Of a stretch of DNA of 64,000 nucleotides, positions 7,746 through 16,775 are shown one piece after another. Position numbers and translations under genes: made by a program. The notes beneath the pieces are model-generated. The model saw only the letters and a program-made list of their open reading frames with translations, was not told where the DNA came from and searched no databases. Origin of the DNA: Asticcacaulis sp. AC460 (GTDB lineage Bacteria; Pseudomonadota; Alphaproteobacteria; Caulobacterales; Caulobacteraceae); NCBI RefSeq assembly GCF_000495795.1, contig NZ_AWGD01000025.1:124001-188000 (forward strand), in the 5' to 3' direction. The stretch's first letter is position 1. Each line of letters opens with the position of its first letter.

Positions 7746-10667
7746 TTACCGCACCACCAGCGAGAACGGTGCCCAGATGGCCGGGTTGGCGCCGCCCGGA
7801 ACCGATTCATCCGCCATCAGACCCAGCACCGCCTGGCGCAAGGCCTCCGCCTGGGACAGGCCCTTGGCATGTCCCCGGACTGTCTCGACGCTCAAACGGT
7901 CGGCGGCGTCGTCGCGCACCGGCCACATCGACACCAGCAAACTGTCGGCGCCGGCCTGCATGAAGGCTTTGGCGAGGCCGGAATAGCTGCCGCCGGCGTC
8001 GCGGCCGGTGCCCGAATTGCACGCTGACAGAATTACCCAGCGCGCCCGTAGCCGCAGACCCGCTACATCCGACGCTGTCAGCAGGCCATCGTCCGCTTCG
8101 GATGGCTGGTCCGGCGGTGTCAGGACCAGGGCCGGCTCGCGCAGGGTTTCGAGATTGCCGCTGACCAGGCCATGGGTAGCGAAGGCGATAACGCTGTAGC
8201 CGGAGAGATCGGCCTGTTTGATCCGGGTTTCGGTGGCGTCGGCGCCGGTGATCAGGCTGGAATTGGACAGGCCCAAAGCCTGGCGCATGCGTTCCAGTTC
8301 ACCCTGGGCCAACGGCAGGCTGGGCAGCCGGCGCACGGCCTCGGCGTCGGCGATGCTGTTGCCGCCCCGGAAAAGCCCGCTGGCGTCGACGCCGGCGTCT
8401 TCCGCGCCGAGGACCGGCGCACCGACGCCGAGGAAGCCATTGGCCTCGGCCTTGGCGGTCTTGCCGCTTACCAGGGCGGGCTTGACCGAAACGGCATAGG
8501 CCCTGATCAGCCAGGCGCTGTCGCGCAAGGCCTGCGGATCACTGTCGTCGCCCTGCGGCGCCTGGGTCAGCAGCAGGCCCAGCGGCAGGGACATCAGCGC
8601 CCCGCTGCCGAGAACGTCCAGTTCCTTTGTGCCCTTGAGGGCGGCCTGGATCTTTGGGGTGAAGATGGCGCCACCCAGCCGCCAGGCGGCCTGACGGTCG
8701 AAAGCCGCATTGTCGGCGTCGACCGTGGGCAGCATACCCAGGTCGATGTCGCGGCGCAGCGTGTCGATCGTGTTTTGAGCGGCGAACCTGTCAAGCGGCG
8801 CGGCATCCCAGCTCAAGCCCTTCCGGGTAACCACCAGGGTCAGGACACGGTCGTCGCTCAGCAGGGGCATGACCACGGCATGGCCGCGGGCGAGGCTGGC
8901 CTGGACCGTCTTGACCGCCAGGGGGGCGGGGTTGCTGACCTGGTCGAAATCCGGAAAGACCCGGTCCAGGTCGGCTGCGATACCGGCCAGTTCCGAGTCG
9001 ACGGCGGTGATGCTGCGGTCGATCTGCTCGATTTGTCCCGCCTGGGTACCGGCGCGGCTGCGGGCGAAGGTACGTTCGCGATCCAGGCGCAGGCGGGTGA
9101 CCTGGGCGTCCTGAAGACGGCGCGACAGCTCGGCCGCCTGCGGATTGCCGGACGCGGCGCGCACGGCCAGGGCCTGGGACGTGGCGGCGATCTCGGAATG
9201 GGCAGCGCGCTGGGCGGCGGCAAAGGCCAGGTCCGGGCGGTTGGCGGTTACGGCGATGTCGGCATAGCGGATAAAGGCGACCTGGTAGGCTTGCAGCAAG
9301 CCCGCCTGGCGGCCCCGCGCCGCGCCCTGGTCCAGGCTTGCGACCATGACGGCGGACACGGCCTGGCCTTCGTCCAGGGCTTTGGCCGTTTCGCCTTGCC
9401 GCGCCAGGATCAGGGCGTGCAACATGGCGGCGCGGATGCGGTCGGGGGCGGCCGGGGGCATGTCGCGCTCATAATAGGTGAGGGCCTGTTCGACCTGGTC
9501 GCGGGCGCCGGCATAGTCGCCGTCCAGCAGCCGGGTTTCGGCCAGACGGGTGCGCAGGCGCGCCCGGGTGGTGTCGCCATTGGCGCCGACGCTTTCCAGC
9601 GACGTCAGACCGGCATCGAGATGCACAGCCGCTTCGGCACGCTCACCATTGGCCAGGGCGACCTCAGCCAGTTCCAGCCGGATCAGGCCGGGCAGGTCGG
9701 GATTGACCCCCGTATTGACACCCTCCAGCGCTGCCAGGGCGTTGTCGAGCAGGGCTTCGGCTTCGACGGTTCGTCCCTGGCGCGCCAGGACCTGGGCCAG
9801 GCGATAGCTGAGGCCCACCGTATCGACATTCTGCTTGCCGCCCAGCTTGCGCGCTAAGTCGACCCCGTCGCGCAGCACGATCTCGGCCTCACCGTAACGT
9901 CCCAGATCCATCAGGGTAGTGCCCAGGTTATGGATGGCGAACAGCACCGCGGGATGGCCAGCCGGCAGCTTATCGCGCAGGGCCACCGCCTTGCGGCTGG
10001 CGACCAGGGCGCCGTCCAGGTCGCCGGCGAGGCGCAGCGCATTGGCGTAGTTGCTCATCTGGACGGCATAGACGCGCAGCAGATCGGGATCGTTTTCCAT
10101 GATCGGCAGGGCTTCGCCGTAGGCGATCAGGGCGTCGCGGAGCTGGCCGCGGCCGAACAGCGAGCCGGCGATCTGGGCCTTAATGGTGGCGGCGCGTCCG
10201 CTTTGCGGGCCCTCGACCCGGATGAACAGGGCCTGGGCCTTGTAGCGGGTTTCCAGTGCGGCCGCGGCATCGCCCTTGACGTCCTGGAAAACGGCGCGGG
10301 CCAGGAGGGTGTCGCCCATGTCCCGGCTTTCGGCATGGCCATTCGCAGCCAGCACGGCGATCAGTTCGTCCATGATGGCGATGGCCTTGTCGGCCTGGCC
10401 GGCGCGGGCCAGGGTGTAGGCGTAGACCTGCGACAGCCCGGCATCGAACTCGCCGTATCGGGCAAGCTCGGCCAGCATGGCCTCAAGTTCCGGCAGGGGC
10501 GGGCGATCGCTGCCTGCCTGATACCGCGCGACCAGGTCGGCGATGCGCTTGTCGCGGTCGGCCTTGGTTGAGGCCGCCGGCGCCGCTGGCGCCGCCGCCA
10601 GGACGGGTGTCGCCGCCAACAGCAGCGCCGTCAGGCCGATCGTTGCGATTGTGCGTGTCATCTGCAT
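7746..10667 (-). CDS. Secreted TPR-CHAT domain protein (second of tandem pair)
   Basis: 973 residues if started at the ATG 10667-10665, which overlaps the previous stop by one base (TGATG). The frame stays open further upstream but only inside the neighbouring gene. A signal peptide (MQMTRTIATIGLTALLLAATPVLAAAP) points to the periplasm. Residues about 60-500 are TPR helices (repeats such as YGEAEIVLRDGVDLARKLG). The C-terminal 300 residues are a CHAT domain, a caspase/separase-type (clan CD) peptidase fold. It has catalytic-type His832 in FATHGL and Cys883 in LSACNSG, then the conserved AGADSLLVSMWPVRD. Both dyad residues are intact. It is a paralogue of the upstream gene of nearly equal length. 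Substrate and regulation are unknown. Confidence 0.92.
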   Translation of the reverse strand: MQMTRTIATIGLTALLLAATPVLAAAPAAPAASTKADRDKRIADLVARYQAGSDRPPLPELEAMLAELARYGEFDAGLSQVYAYTLARAGQADKAIAIMDELIAVLAANGHAESRDMGDTLLARAVFQDVKGDAAAALETRYKAQALFIRVEGPQSGRAATIKAQIAGSLFGRGQLRDALIAYGEALPIMENDPDLLRVYAVQMSNYANALRLAGDLDGALVASRKAVALRDKLPAGHPAVLFAIHNLGTTLMDLGRYGEAEIVLRDGVDLARKLGGKQNVDTVGLSYRLAQVLARQGRTVEAEALLDNALAALEGVNTGVNPDLPGLIRLELAEVALANGERAEAAVHLDAGLTSLESVGANGDTTRARLRTRLAETRLLDGDYAGARDQVEQALTYYERDMPPAAPDRIRAAMLHALILARQGETAKALDEGQAVSAVMVASLDQGAARGRQAGLLQAYQVAFIRYADIAVTANRPDLAFAAAQRAAHSEIAATSQALAVRAASGNPQAAELSRRLQDAQVTRLRLDRERTFARSRAGTQAGQIEQIDRSITAVDSELAGIAADLDRVFPDFDQVSNPAPLAVKTVQASLARGHAVVMPLLSDDRVLTLVVTRKGLSWDAAPLDRFAAQNTIDTLRRDIDLGMLPTVDADNAAFDRQAAWRLGGAIFTPKIQAALKGTKELDVLGSGALMSLPLGLLLTQAPQGDDSDPQALRDSAWLIRAYAVSVKPALVSGKTAKAEANGFLGVGAPVLGAEDAGVDASGLFRGGNSIADAEAVRRLPSLPLAQGELERMRQALGLSNSSLITGADATETRIKQADLSGYSVIAFATHGLVSGNLETLREPALVLTPPDQPSEADDGLLTASDVAGLRLRARWVILSACNSGTGRDAGGSYSGLAKAFMQAGADSLLVSMWPVRDDAADRLSVETVRGHAKGLSQAEALRQAVLGLMADESVPGGANPAIWAPFSLVVR

Positions 10668-13564
10668 CACCGCGCCACCACCGAAAAGGGCGCCCAGATG
10701 GCCGGGTTGGCGCTGCCCGCCACCGTATCGTCCTTCATCAAGGCGAGGACCGCCTGGCGCAGGGCCTCGGCCTGGGAGGCGCCCCCGGCGTCGCGGCGGA
10801 CGGTATCGACGCTCAGCCGGTCGGCGACGTCGTCGCGCACCGGCCACATCGATACCAGAAGGCTGTCGGCCCCGGCCTGCATAAAGGCCTGGGCCAGGCC
10901 GGAATAGCCACCGGCCCCGGCTTCGCGGCCGGAGCCGGAATTGCACGCCGACAGAATGACCCAGCGCGCCTTCAGCCGCAGGCCGGCCACGTCTGAGGCG
11001 GTCAGCAGGCCATCGTCGAGGGCGTTCGCTTGCGCCGGCGGCGTCAGGACCAGGGCGGGCTCACGCAGGGCCTGGGTGGAGCGGTCGGTCAGGCCATGCG
11101 TGGCGAAGGCAATGACGCTGTAACCGGTCAGGTCGGAGGATTTAAGCTGGGTTTCGGTGGCGTCGGCGCCGGTCAGGATACGGCTGTTGGGCAGGGCCAG
11201 GGCGTCGGACATGCGCTGGAGTTCGGTCTTAGCATGGGGCAGGCTGGGCAGCCGGCGCAGGGCCTCGGTATCGGCCAGGATATCCTTGTCGCCGCCGGTG
11301 CGGTAAAGGGCGGCGGTATCGACCGTCTCGCCCTCCGCCGCGCCCAGGATCGGGGCGCCGACGCCCAGGAAGCCGGCGTTCCCGGCCATTGCCGGACGGG
11401 CCGGGATCAGGCCGGGCTTGACCGAGACGGCATAGGACCGGATCAGCCAGGCGGTTTTGCGCAGGGCGCGCGGATCGGTGTCGGCGCCCTGGGGCGGGGC
11501 GGTGACCAGGAGGCCGAGAGGCAGGGACATCAACGCGCCGTTACCCAGTACGTTCAGTTCCGTATTGCCTTTCAAAGCCTTGCGGATTTTCGGCGTGAAC
11601 ACCGCGCTGCCCAGGCGCCAGGCGGCTTTACGGTCGAAACCGGCCGCGGGATCGTTCAGCTCCCGGTCGATGCTGGCGCGAATGGCGGTGACGTCGCGGC
11701 TGACCGCGATCCGGTTCACCGGTGCGCTGTCCCAGGTCAGACCGTCGCGGGTGACGGCCAGGGTGATCAGACGGTCGTCGCCGGGCAGGGGGATGATGAC
11801 GGCGTGCCAAGGCGCCAGTCCGGCGCGCACCTCGTCCACCGTACGCGGGCGTGGCCGGCTCAATGGGCCGAAGTCGGGGAAGACGGCGGTCAGCTTTTGG
11901 GTAATGTCGCTCAGGCTGGCTTCGGCGGCGGCGAATTCGCTGTCGAGACGCGCCGCCTCCGTCTTCGACTTGCCGCGGGCGAAGTTGCGCTCACGGTCCA
12001 GTTTGAGACGGACCAGTTGCGTATCCTGGAACCGGCGCGCCAGTTCCGCCGCCTCGGGCGTGCTGCCGGCGGCCCGCACGGCCAGGGATTGCGAGGTGGC
12101 GGCGATTTCGGATTGCGCCGCCCGCTGCGCCGTGGCGAAGGCGGTCTCGGTTTGGCCCGCCACCAGGGCAACGTCGGTACAGCGAACGAAGGCGCGGGAA
12201 TAGACGCTCACCTGGCTGGCCTGGGCGGCGGCCAGGTCGCCCTTTTCGAGACTGGCGGTCAGGCCGTCGACCAGCGCGACGCAGGTGTCGACCGCTGCCT
12301 GGCCCTGACCCAGCCGTGACAGGATAAGGGCGCGCAACGATTCAGCCTCGACCCGTTCGCCGGCGGCAGGGGTGGTTTCGCGGCGCAGATAGTCGACGGC
12401 CAGGTCGACCGTGGCAAGGGCTTCGTCGTAGCGGCCCTGATCGAACAGGGCGCCGGCCAGGTCGGCCCGGACCGCCGCGCGCGTGGTGTCGCCCAGTTCT
12501 CCGGTAGGCTCCAGCGACGCCAGGGCGCGGCGTAGCTCGGCCTCGGCGTCGGCCGGCTGGCCACGGTTCGATGAAAACTCCGCCAGGCTCAGGCGCGCCA
12601 GGGCCTCGGTGTCGGGATTGGTCTCGCTGGGGTGGGCTTTCAGGATGTCCAACGCCGCGCGGGTCAGGGCCTCGGCCTCTTCATCATGCCCCTGACGCTG
12701 CAGGGACCCGGCCAGGTACAGGGTGAAGGTGCCGGCGTCGTAGCTGTCGCGGCCGCGGGTCTCGACGGCGATGTCGACGGCTTCGCGGTACAGCGCCTCG
12801 GCCTCGGCATAGCGGCCAATCTCCATCAGGGTCGTGGCCAGGTTGGTCAGGGCGTAGGCGGTGGCGCGATGGCCCTTGGGAAGCTGGTTACGGGCGATTT
12901 CGAGGGCGCGACGGCCGGCGACCAGCGACGCGTCATAATCGCCCATCAGGCGCAGGCCGATGGCGTAATTGCCCAGGTGCGACGAGGTGCTGTAGGGATT
13001 GGGGTCTTCCGCCGGCAGGTCGCGCAGGCCGACTTCGTAATAGCCGAGGGCCTCCTGCAGCCGGCCCAACTGGAACAGGGAAAAGGCGATCGAGCAGCGC
13101 ACCGCGCGGACAATACCCTCTTCGCCCTCCAGGCTCAGGAAGAAGCCCAGGGCCTGTTTCTTGGTCTCGAGGGCGGCCAGGGGATCGCCACGCTGGGCTT
13201 GAAAAATCCCCTTGTTCAGTAGCAGAAGCCCGACCTGGCGGTCCTGGCCGCGTCCGGCGGCGCGCATGCGGGCCATCCCCATGTCGGCCGTGGCCTCGGC
13301 GCCGCGGGTGTCGTCATTCTCGGCCTGGGCATTGGCATAGTATTGCGCCACCTGGGCATAGTCGGACGGATCGACGGACGGCGTGGCATTGACCTCGTCC
13401 CACAGCGGCTGCACCATGGCCAGATAGGCCTTGGGGTCCGAGGGCTGGTCAGAGGCGATCAGGACCTCGATGCGGGCCTTCAAGTCCGGGGTTGTCGCCG
13501 GCAAGGCGTAGGCGGGTACCGTCAGACAGGCGGCGGCTACGACCGCGATGGCCCAGGCTCTCAT
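10667..13564 (-). CDS. Secreted TPR-CHAT domain protein (first of tandem pair)
   Basis: 965 residues. A signal peptide (MRAWAIAVVAAACLTVPAYA) is followed by about 450 residues of TPR helices (for example YAEAEALYREAVDIAVETRG). A linker then leads to the CHAT peptidase domain, with His823 in FATHGL, Cys874 in LSACNSGSGRE and the closing GADSLLVSMWPVRDD. The C-terminal third is strikingly similar to the protein encoded directly downstream, indicating tandem duplication, while the TPR parts have diverged more. The two are translationally coupled (TGATG). TPRs probably bind a protein partner and the CHAT domain may cleave it. Periplasmic export distinguishes the pair from cytoplasmic defence TPR-CHAT proteins such as Csx29. 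The promoter should lie in 13565-13630. Confidence 0.92.
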   Translation of the reverse strand: MRAWAIAVVAAACLTVPAYALPATTPDLKARIEVLIASDQPSDPKAYLAMVQPLWDEVNATPSVDPSDYAQVAQYYANAQAENDDTRGAEATADMGMARMRAAGRGQDRQVGLLLLNKGIFQAQRGDPLAALETKKQALGFFLSLEGEEGIVRAVRCSIAFSLFQLGRLQEALGYYEVGLRDLPAEDPNPYSTSSHLGNYAIGLRLMGDYDASLVAGRRALEIARNQLPKGHRATAYALTNLATTLMEIGRYAEAEALYREAVDIAVETRGRDSYDAGTFTLYLAGSLQRQGHDEEAEALTRAALDILKAHPSETNPDTEALARLSLAEFSSNRGQPADAEAELRRALASLEPTGELGDTTRAAVRADLAGALFDQGRYDEALATVDLAVDYLRRETTPAAGERVEAESLRALILSRLGQGQAAVDTCVALVDGLTASLEKGDLAAAQASQVSVYSRAFVRCTDVALVAGQTETAFATAQRAAQSEIAATSQSLAVRAAGSTPEAAELARRFQDTQLVRLKLDRERNFARGKSKTEAARLDSEFAAAEASLSDITQKLTAVFPDFGPLSRPRPRTVDEVRAGLAPWHAVIIPLPGDDRLITLAVTRDGLTWDSAPVNRIAVSRDVTAIRASIDRELNDPAAGFDRKAAWRLGSAVFTPKIRKALKGNTELNVLGNGALMSLPLGLLVTAPPQGADTDPRALRKTAWLIRSYAVSVKPGLIPARPAMAGNAGFLGVGAPILGAAEGETVDTAALYRTGGDKDILADTEALRRLPSLPHAKTELQRMSDALALPNSRILTGADATETQLKSSDLTGYSVIAFATHGLTDRSTQALREPALVLTPPAQANALDDGLLTASDVAGLRLKARWVILSACNSGSGREAGAGGYSGLAQAFMQAGADSLLVSMWPVRDDVADRLSVDTVRRDAGGASQAEALRQAVLALMKDDTVAGSANPAIWAPFSVVAR

Positions 13565-13630
13565 TGTTTCGCCCCTGTAATATTTTGCACAGGTAACCGC
13601 ATTTTCTGAATAAGGTCAAAGCCATAAATA

Positions 13631-13663
13631 GAGCCCTCCGGCGGTTGGCGCGCCGGAGGGCTC
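13631..13663 (-). terminator. Hairpin terminator after YbjN-like gene
   Basis: Perfect 13-bp stem, GAGCCCTCCGGCG (13631-13643) with its complement (13651-13663), and a 7-base loop. On the minus strand it is followed by TATTTAT. It lies 47 bases after the YbjN-like stop and before the CHAT operon. Confidence 0.75.
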
Positions 13664-13709
13664 GAGGCCGCATCAAATCTTTCCGGGATGGTGGCCCCCG
13701 GAAAGTGCG

Positions 13710-14177
13710 TTAGCCGAGGACCTTCACGCCCTGGACCATGACGGCGATGAAGCGTTGCGCCGAATTCTGGATGGCGGCGGTGTTGGCGCCCTTTTCGACG
13801 TCAACGTCGTATTCCAGGTGGATGGTGCTCTTGTCGGTGACATAGGCGCGGGCGAAGCGGTTGCTCTTGTTCCACTCGGCGACCTTGGACACATCGCCAT
13901 CGAAGGCGACGTGATACTGGATGGAGGTGCAGCGGCCTTCCTTGCAGCCGTAGAAGAAGATCTTGTAGTCGATCGAGGTGTCGCCGACCTTGAAGGCGGC
14001 GGTGACCAGCGGATCGCCGGCCGAGTCCTTGCCGACGTCGGCAGTCTGGTCGATGCCCTTGAGATCAGCGGCGACTTCGGCGCCGGTGACGCCGCCATTG
14101 GGATAGTCCTTGGCCAGCAGCGGCGTGGCGAGGGCGAACGAAGCGGCGACGGCGGTAAACAGTACGGTTTTGATCAT
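13710..14177 (-). CDS. YbjN-domain periplasmic protein
   Basis: 155 residues from the ATG at 14177, chosen because CGGGGAG lies about 7 bases upstream and a clean signal peptide follows (MIKTVLFTAVAASFALATPLLA). An in-frame start 33 bases earlier lacks this. The mature part has the pattern of the YbjN superfamily: a helix (GAEVAADLKGIDQTA), strands with DYKIFFYGCKEGRCTSIQYHVAF, then WNKSNRFARAYVTDKSTIHLEYDVDVEKG and a C-terminal helix. Two Cys in the KEGRC region could form a disulphide. YbjN-type proteins resemble type III secretion chaperones and are linked to stress and motility regulation in enterobacteria; the role here is unknown. Two TTACA-N5-TGTMA sites lie 63-111 bases upstream, and a strong terminator follows. 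Confidence 0.82.
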   Translation of the reverse strand: MIKTVLFTAVAASFALATPLLAKDYPNGGVTGAEVAADLKGIDQTADVGKDSAGDPLVTAAFKVGDTSIDYKIFFYGCKEGRCTSIQYHVAFDGDVSKVAEWNKSNRFARAYVTDKSTIHLEYDVDVEKGANTAAIQNSAQRFIAVMVQGVKVLG

Positions 14178-14239
14178 GACGGTGCTCCCCGATGAAGATG
14201 ACGGGGGCACAGTTGCGCCTCGCGGGGCGCCTTAACCAG

Positions 14240-14254
14240 TTACAAACCCTGTAA
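14240..14254. promoter_or_regulatory. Candidate operator TTACA-N5-TGTAA
   Basis: TTACAAACCCTGTAA is a perfect inverted repeat in its outer five bases. It overlaps the stop codon of the HAD gene and lies 63 bases upstream of the YbjN-like start. It shares 13 of 15 bases with the site at 7568-7582. Confidence 0.4.
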
Positions 14255-14932
14255 GGCGGACGTGCCGGCAACCTTACAGGATTTGTCATAAATGCGCCCC
14301 ATGGCGGGATCGGCGAAATCCTTGACGCTCAGATTGGCGCCGGCCTGGATCAGCCGGACTGCGGGCAGGGAGGTCTCCACGCCAACCGTAAATATCCCGG
14401 CTCCGGTCGCCGAGGTGATGCCGGCGATCGAATCTTCGAAGGCGACGGCGTCGTTCGCTTCACAGTCGAGCCGCCGAAGGGCTTCAAGATAGGGAAGGGG
14501 ATCGGGCTTGGCGCGGGCTAGGTCCGCGGCAACGACGATGGTGTCGAAGCGATGCGGCAGGCGAAGCGCACCCAGCATGTGGTGAACGTCCTCCCAGGGG
14601 GCGTTCGTAACCAGGGCCGTCGGTGACCCGGCAATCCGCGCGAGAACCTCGTGAAGTCCCGGAAGCGGCATAAGATCATGCGAGGTTTCGCGAAAACGCG
14701 CCTCGGTTCGGTTGGCGAGGTCCAGGCACAGAGCTTCGTCCAGATGCGGCAAAAGGGCCCGGATCCCGGTAACCGTGGTCTGGCCGACGCAATGTTGCGC
14801 GAAAACCTGTTCACTCAGTGCATAGCCGACGGAAGCGAGCACGTGCTTCAGGGCGCGGAAATGCAGCGGTTCGGTGTTACAAAGTGTGCCGTCAAGGTCA
14901 AAGAGATAGGCGGTTTTCGGGTTTCCGGTCAC
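14240..14932 (-). CDS. HAD-superfamily hydrolase (phosphatase/phosphomutase-like)
   Basis: 230 residues with the three HAD motifs: DLDGT near residue 12 (nucleophile and acid Asp pair), a Thr in ALVTNAP, and Lys plus acidic residues in RAKPDPLPYLEAL ... AVAFEDSIAGITSA. The helical cap between motifs (NTEPLHFRALKHVL) is typical of beta-phosphoglucomutase/GPH-like (subfamily IA) enzymes acting on small phosphorylated metabolites. The start overlaps the TetR stop by 4 bases, so the TetR regulator and this hydrolase form one transcript. Substrate cannot be told. Its 3' end contains the two TTACA sites proposed to control the next gene. Confidence 0.88.
   Translation of the reverse strand: MTGNPKTAYLFDLDGTLCNTEPLHFRALKHVLASVGYALSEQVFAQHCVGQTTVTGIRALLPHLDEALCLDLANRTEARFRETSHDLMPLPGLHEVLARIAGSPTALVTNAPWEDVHHMLGALRLPHRFDTIVVAADLARAKPDPLPYLEALRRLDCEANDAVAFEDSIAGITSATGAGIFTVGVETSLPAVRLIQAGANLSVKDFADPAMGRIYDKSCKVAGTSALQGL
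14274..14288. promoter_or_regulatory. Candidate operator TTACA-N5-TGTCA
   Basis: TTACAGGATTTGTCA, 34 bases upstream of the site at 14240 and inside the 3' end of the HAD gene. It fits the same near-palindromic motif. Confidence 0.3.
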
Positions 14933-15558
14933 TCACAGCAGCCCTTCAGGAAGAAATCCACCGCCGTGCGGACATAGTCGTCGATGTCCGCGTCCGAGGC
15001 CGGCGGGGACACCTGCAGCCCGCAACGCATATGGATGTCCGACCCCTTGAACAGGGCCGAGAACAGGTGGCACGACATCATCGGATCGTCGGTATTCAAT
15101 TGGCCGCGGGCCTTCAGGCGGCCAAAATAAGCCGACATGGCCGCCTTCATGCGGTCGGGACCGGCGGCGAAGAACAGGTCGCGCAGGGTCTGGTCGCCTT
15201 CGGACCGCAGGATGACCTCGATGGTCAGGGCTTCGCGGCTGTTGAGCAACCGCAGCAGGCCGCCGCCGACGGCGATCAGGGCCTCTCGCACCGGCATGCC
15301 GTCCAGCTGGGCGAACAGCAGGTCCGGAACGAACTGGTTGCACTTGTCGCGGACGATGGCCGAGAATAGTTCCTCTTTGCTGGAAAAGCGCTTGTACAGG
15401 GTCAGCTTGGACATGCCGACGGCGCGCGCCACCGCGTCCATGGTGGTGCCCTGATAGCCGTGGTCGAGGAACATGTCGCCGGCGATCTGGAGGATTTGCG
15501 GGACCAGGGCCTCGTTGACCGGCCGGCCGCGTTTGGCAGGATTTTGCACAACTGTCAT
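14929..15558 (-). CDS. TetR-family transcriptional repressor
   Basis: 209 residues. The N-terminal TetR helix-turn-helix is clear: QILQIAGDMFLDHGYQGTTMDAVARAVGMSKLTLYKRFSSKEELF (about residues 25-70). The C-terminal helical ligand domain resembles AcrR-type TetR_C domains. It is divergent from the ABC export operon starting at 15633, with 74 bases between. By the usual logic of such pairs it should repress the exporter and itself, released by a substrate of the pump. The intergenic segment holds GGTACTTGACGGTACT-type repeated GGTACT and an AT-rich promoter stretch, but no single convincing palindrome. HAD hydrolase follows with a 4-base overlap. Confidence 0.93.
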   Translation of the reverse strand: MTVVQNPAKRGRPVNEALVPQILQIAGDMFLDHGYQGTTMDAVARAVGMSKLTLYKRFSSKEELFSAIVRDKCNQFVPDLLFAQLDGMPVREALIAVGGGLLRLLNSREALTIEVILRSEGDQTLRDLFFAAGPDRMKAAMSAYFGRLKARGQLNTDDPMMSCHLFSALFKGSDIHMRCGLQVSPPASDADIDDYVRTAVDFFLKGCCE

Positions 15559-15632
15559 AATTTGGGTACTTGACGGTACTCTATTTCCGTGATCATTATG
15601 ATACTCACTCGTTCACTAAATGGCAATAGGTC

Positions 15633-16772
15633 ATGCACGACGTCGCTCTCAAGATGCTGCTGGGCGATCGGGCCAAATATATCGGCCTGATCTTCGGAGT
15701 CACCTTCGCCACATTACTGATGGCGCAGCAGGTGTCCATCTTTACCGGCATCATGTCGCGCACGGCCAATGCCATTACCTCGGTGCGTGAGGCCGAGGTT
15801 TGGGTGATGGACCCGCGGGTGCGCTATGTCGACGAGGTCGAGCCGATGCGGCCGGTGGAACTCAGCAATGTCCGGTCGGTGGCCGGGGTCGAGTGGGCTG
15901 TGCCCTATTACAAAGGCCTGGCGACGGTGCGGCTGGCCGATGGCATGACCCAGCAGGTGCAACTGATCGGGGTCGACGATGTCTCTCTGGTCGGGCTGTG
16001 CCACGACATGATCGCCGGGCAGCGCGAAACGATACGCGATCCGCAGTCGGCGGTGATCGACCGCAACGGCTTCCTGTTCGTCTGGCCGAAAGGTGATTTC
16101 GCCACCGCCAAGCCGCTGGAATTGAATGACAACCGGCTGAACGTGCGCGGCGTGTGCAACACCCAGCCGACCTTCCTGACCTTTCCGATCCTGTATGTCA
16201 CCTACGACGCGGCGATGGAAATGACCCCGCCCCAGCGCAACAAGCTGCCCTTCATCCTGGTCAAGGGGCGGGCAGGGCAGTCGGCGGAAGACCTGGCCAA
16301 ACGCATTTCGGACCAGACTGGGTTGCAGGCCCTGACCACGTCGCAGTTCCAGTGGCGCAGCATCAACTACTACCTGGAGCGGACCGGCATACCGATCAAT
16401 TTCGGCATCACCATCATGCTGGGGGCCATTATCGGCGCGGCCATCACCGCCCAGACCTTCTACATCTTCGTCGTCGAGAATCTGAAACAGTTCGCCGCCA
16501 TGAAGGCCGTCGGCGTCACCAATGGCCAACTTCTGCGCATCGTCCTGACCCAGGCCGGGCTGGTCGGCGTCATCGGCTATGGGCTGGGGATCGGGTTCAC
16601 CGCGCTGTTCTTCTTCGTCACCAAGGAGGCGCCGGCCCTTCAGGGCTTCCGCCTGTACGGCGAGATTATGGCCGGCACGGCCGTGGCCATCGCCGTCATC
16701 ATCCTGGCCTCCATCCTGTTCAGCCTGGGCAAGGTGTTCCGGCTGGATCCCGCCGTCGTCTTCCGGGGCTAA
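15633..16772 (+). CDS. ABC exporter permease (FtsX/DevC-like)
   Basis: 379 residues. There is one N-terminal transmembrane helix (about 15-38), a large extracytoplasmic domain, and three C-terminal helices (about 250-280, 295-325, 345-370; GITIMLGAIIGAAITAQTFYIFV ... GVTNGQLLRIVLTQAGLVGVIGYGLGIGF). This is the MacB/FtsX four-helix topology. The EAEVWVMDPRVRYVDEVEPMR region is typical of DevC-like permeases. It is the first gene of a five-gene operon (permease, ATPase, fusion protein, TolC, reductase) that would form a tripartite exporter across both membranes. The ATPase follows after 3 bases. The exported compound is unknown. Confidence 0.9.
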   Translation: MHDVALKMLLGDRAKYIGLIFGVTFATLLMAQQVSIFTGIMSRTANAITSVREAEVWVMDPRVRYVDEVEPMRPVELSNVRSVAGVEWAVPYYKGLATVRLADGMTQQVQLIGVDDVSLVGLCHDMIAGQRETIRDPQSAVIDRNGFLFVWPKGDFATAKPLELNDNRLNVRGVCNTQPTFLTFPILYVTYDAAMEMTPPQRNKLPFILVKGRAGQSAEDLAKRISDQTGLQALTTSQFQWRSINYYLERTGIPINFGITIMLGAIIGAAITAQTFYIFVVENLKQFAAMKAVGVTNGQLLRIVLTQAGLVGVIGYGLGIGFTALFFFVTKEAPALQGFRLYGEIMAGTAVAIAVIILASILFSLGKVFRLDPAVVFRG

Positions 16773-16775
16773 GCC

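Noticed and set aside
8172-9857. 561-codon plus-strand frame opposite a CHAT gene
   Set aside because: Gly/Gln/Ala-rich shadow; the CHAT and TPR motifs are on the minus strand.
10668-10946. Upstream extension of the second CHAT frame into the first CHAT gene
   Set aside because: The extension is Arg/Gly/Pro-rich out-of-frame coding sequence; the ATG at 10667 begins a proper signal peptide and is coupled to the upstream stop.
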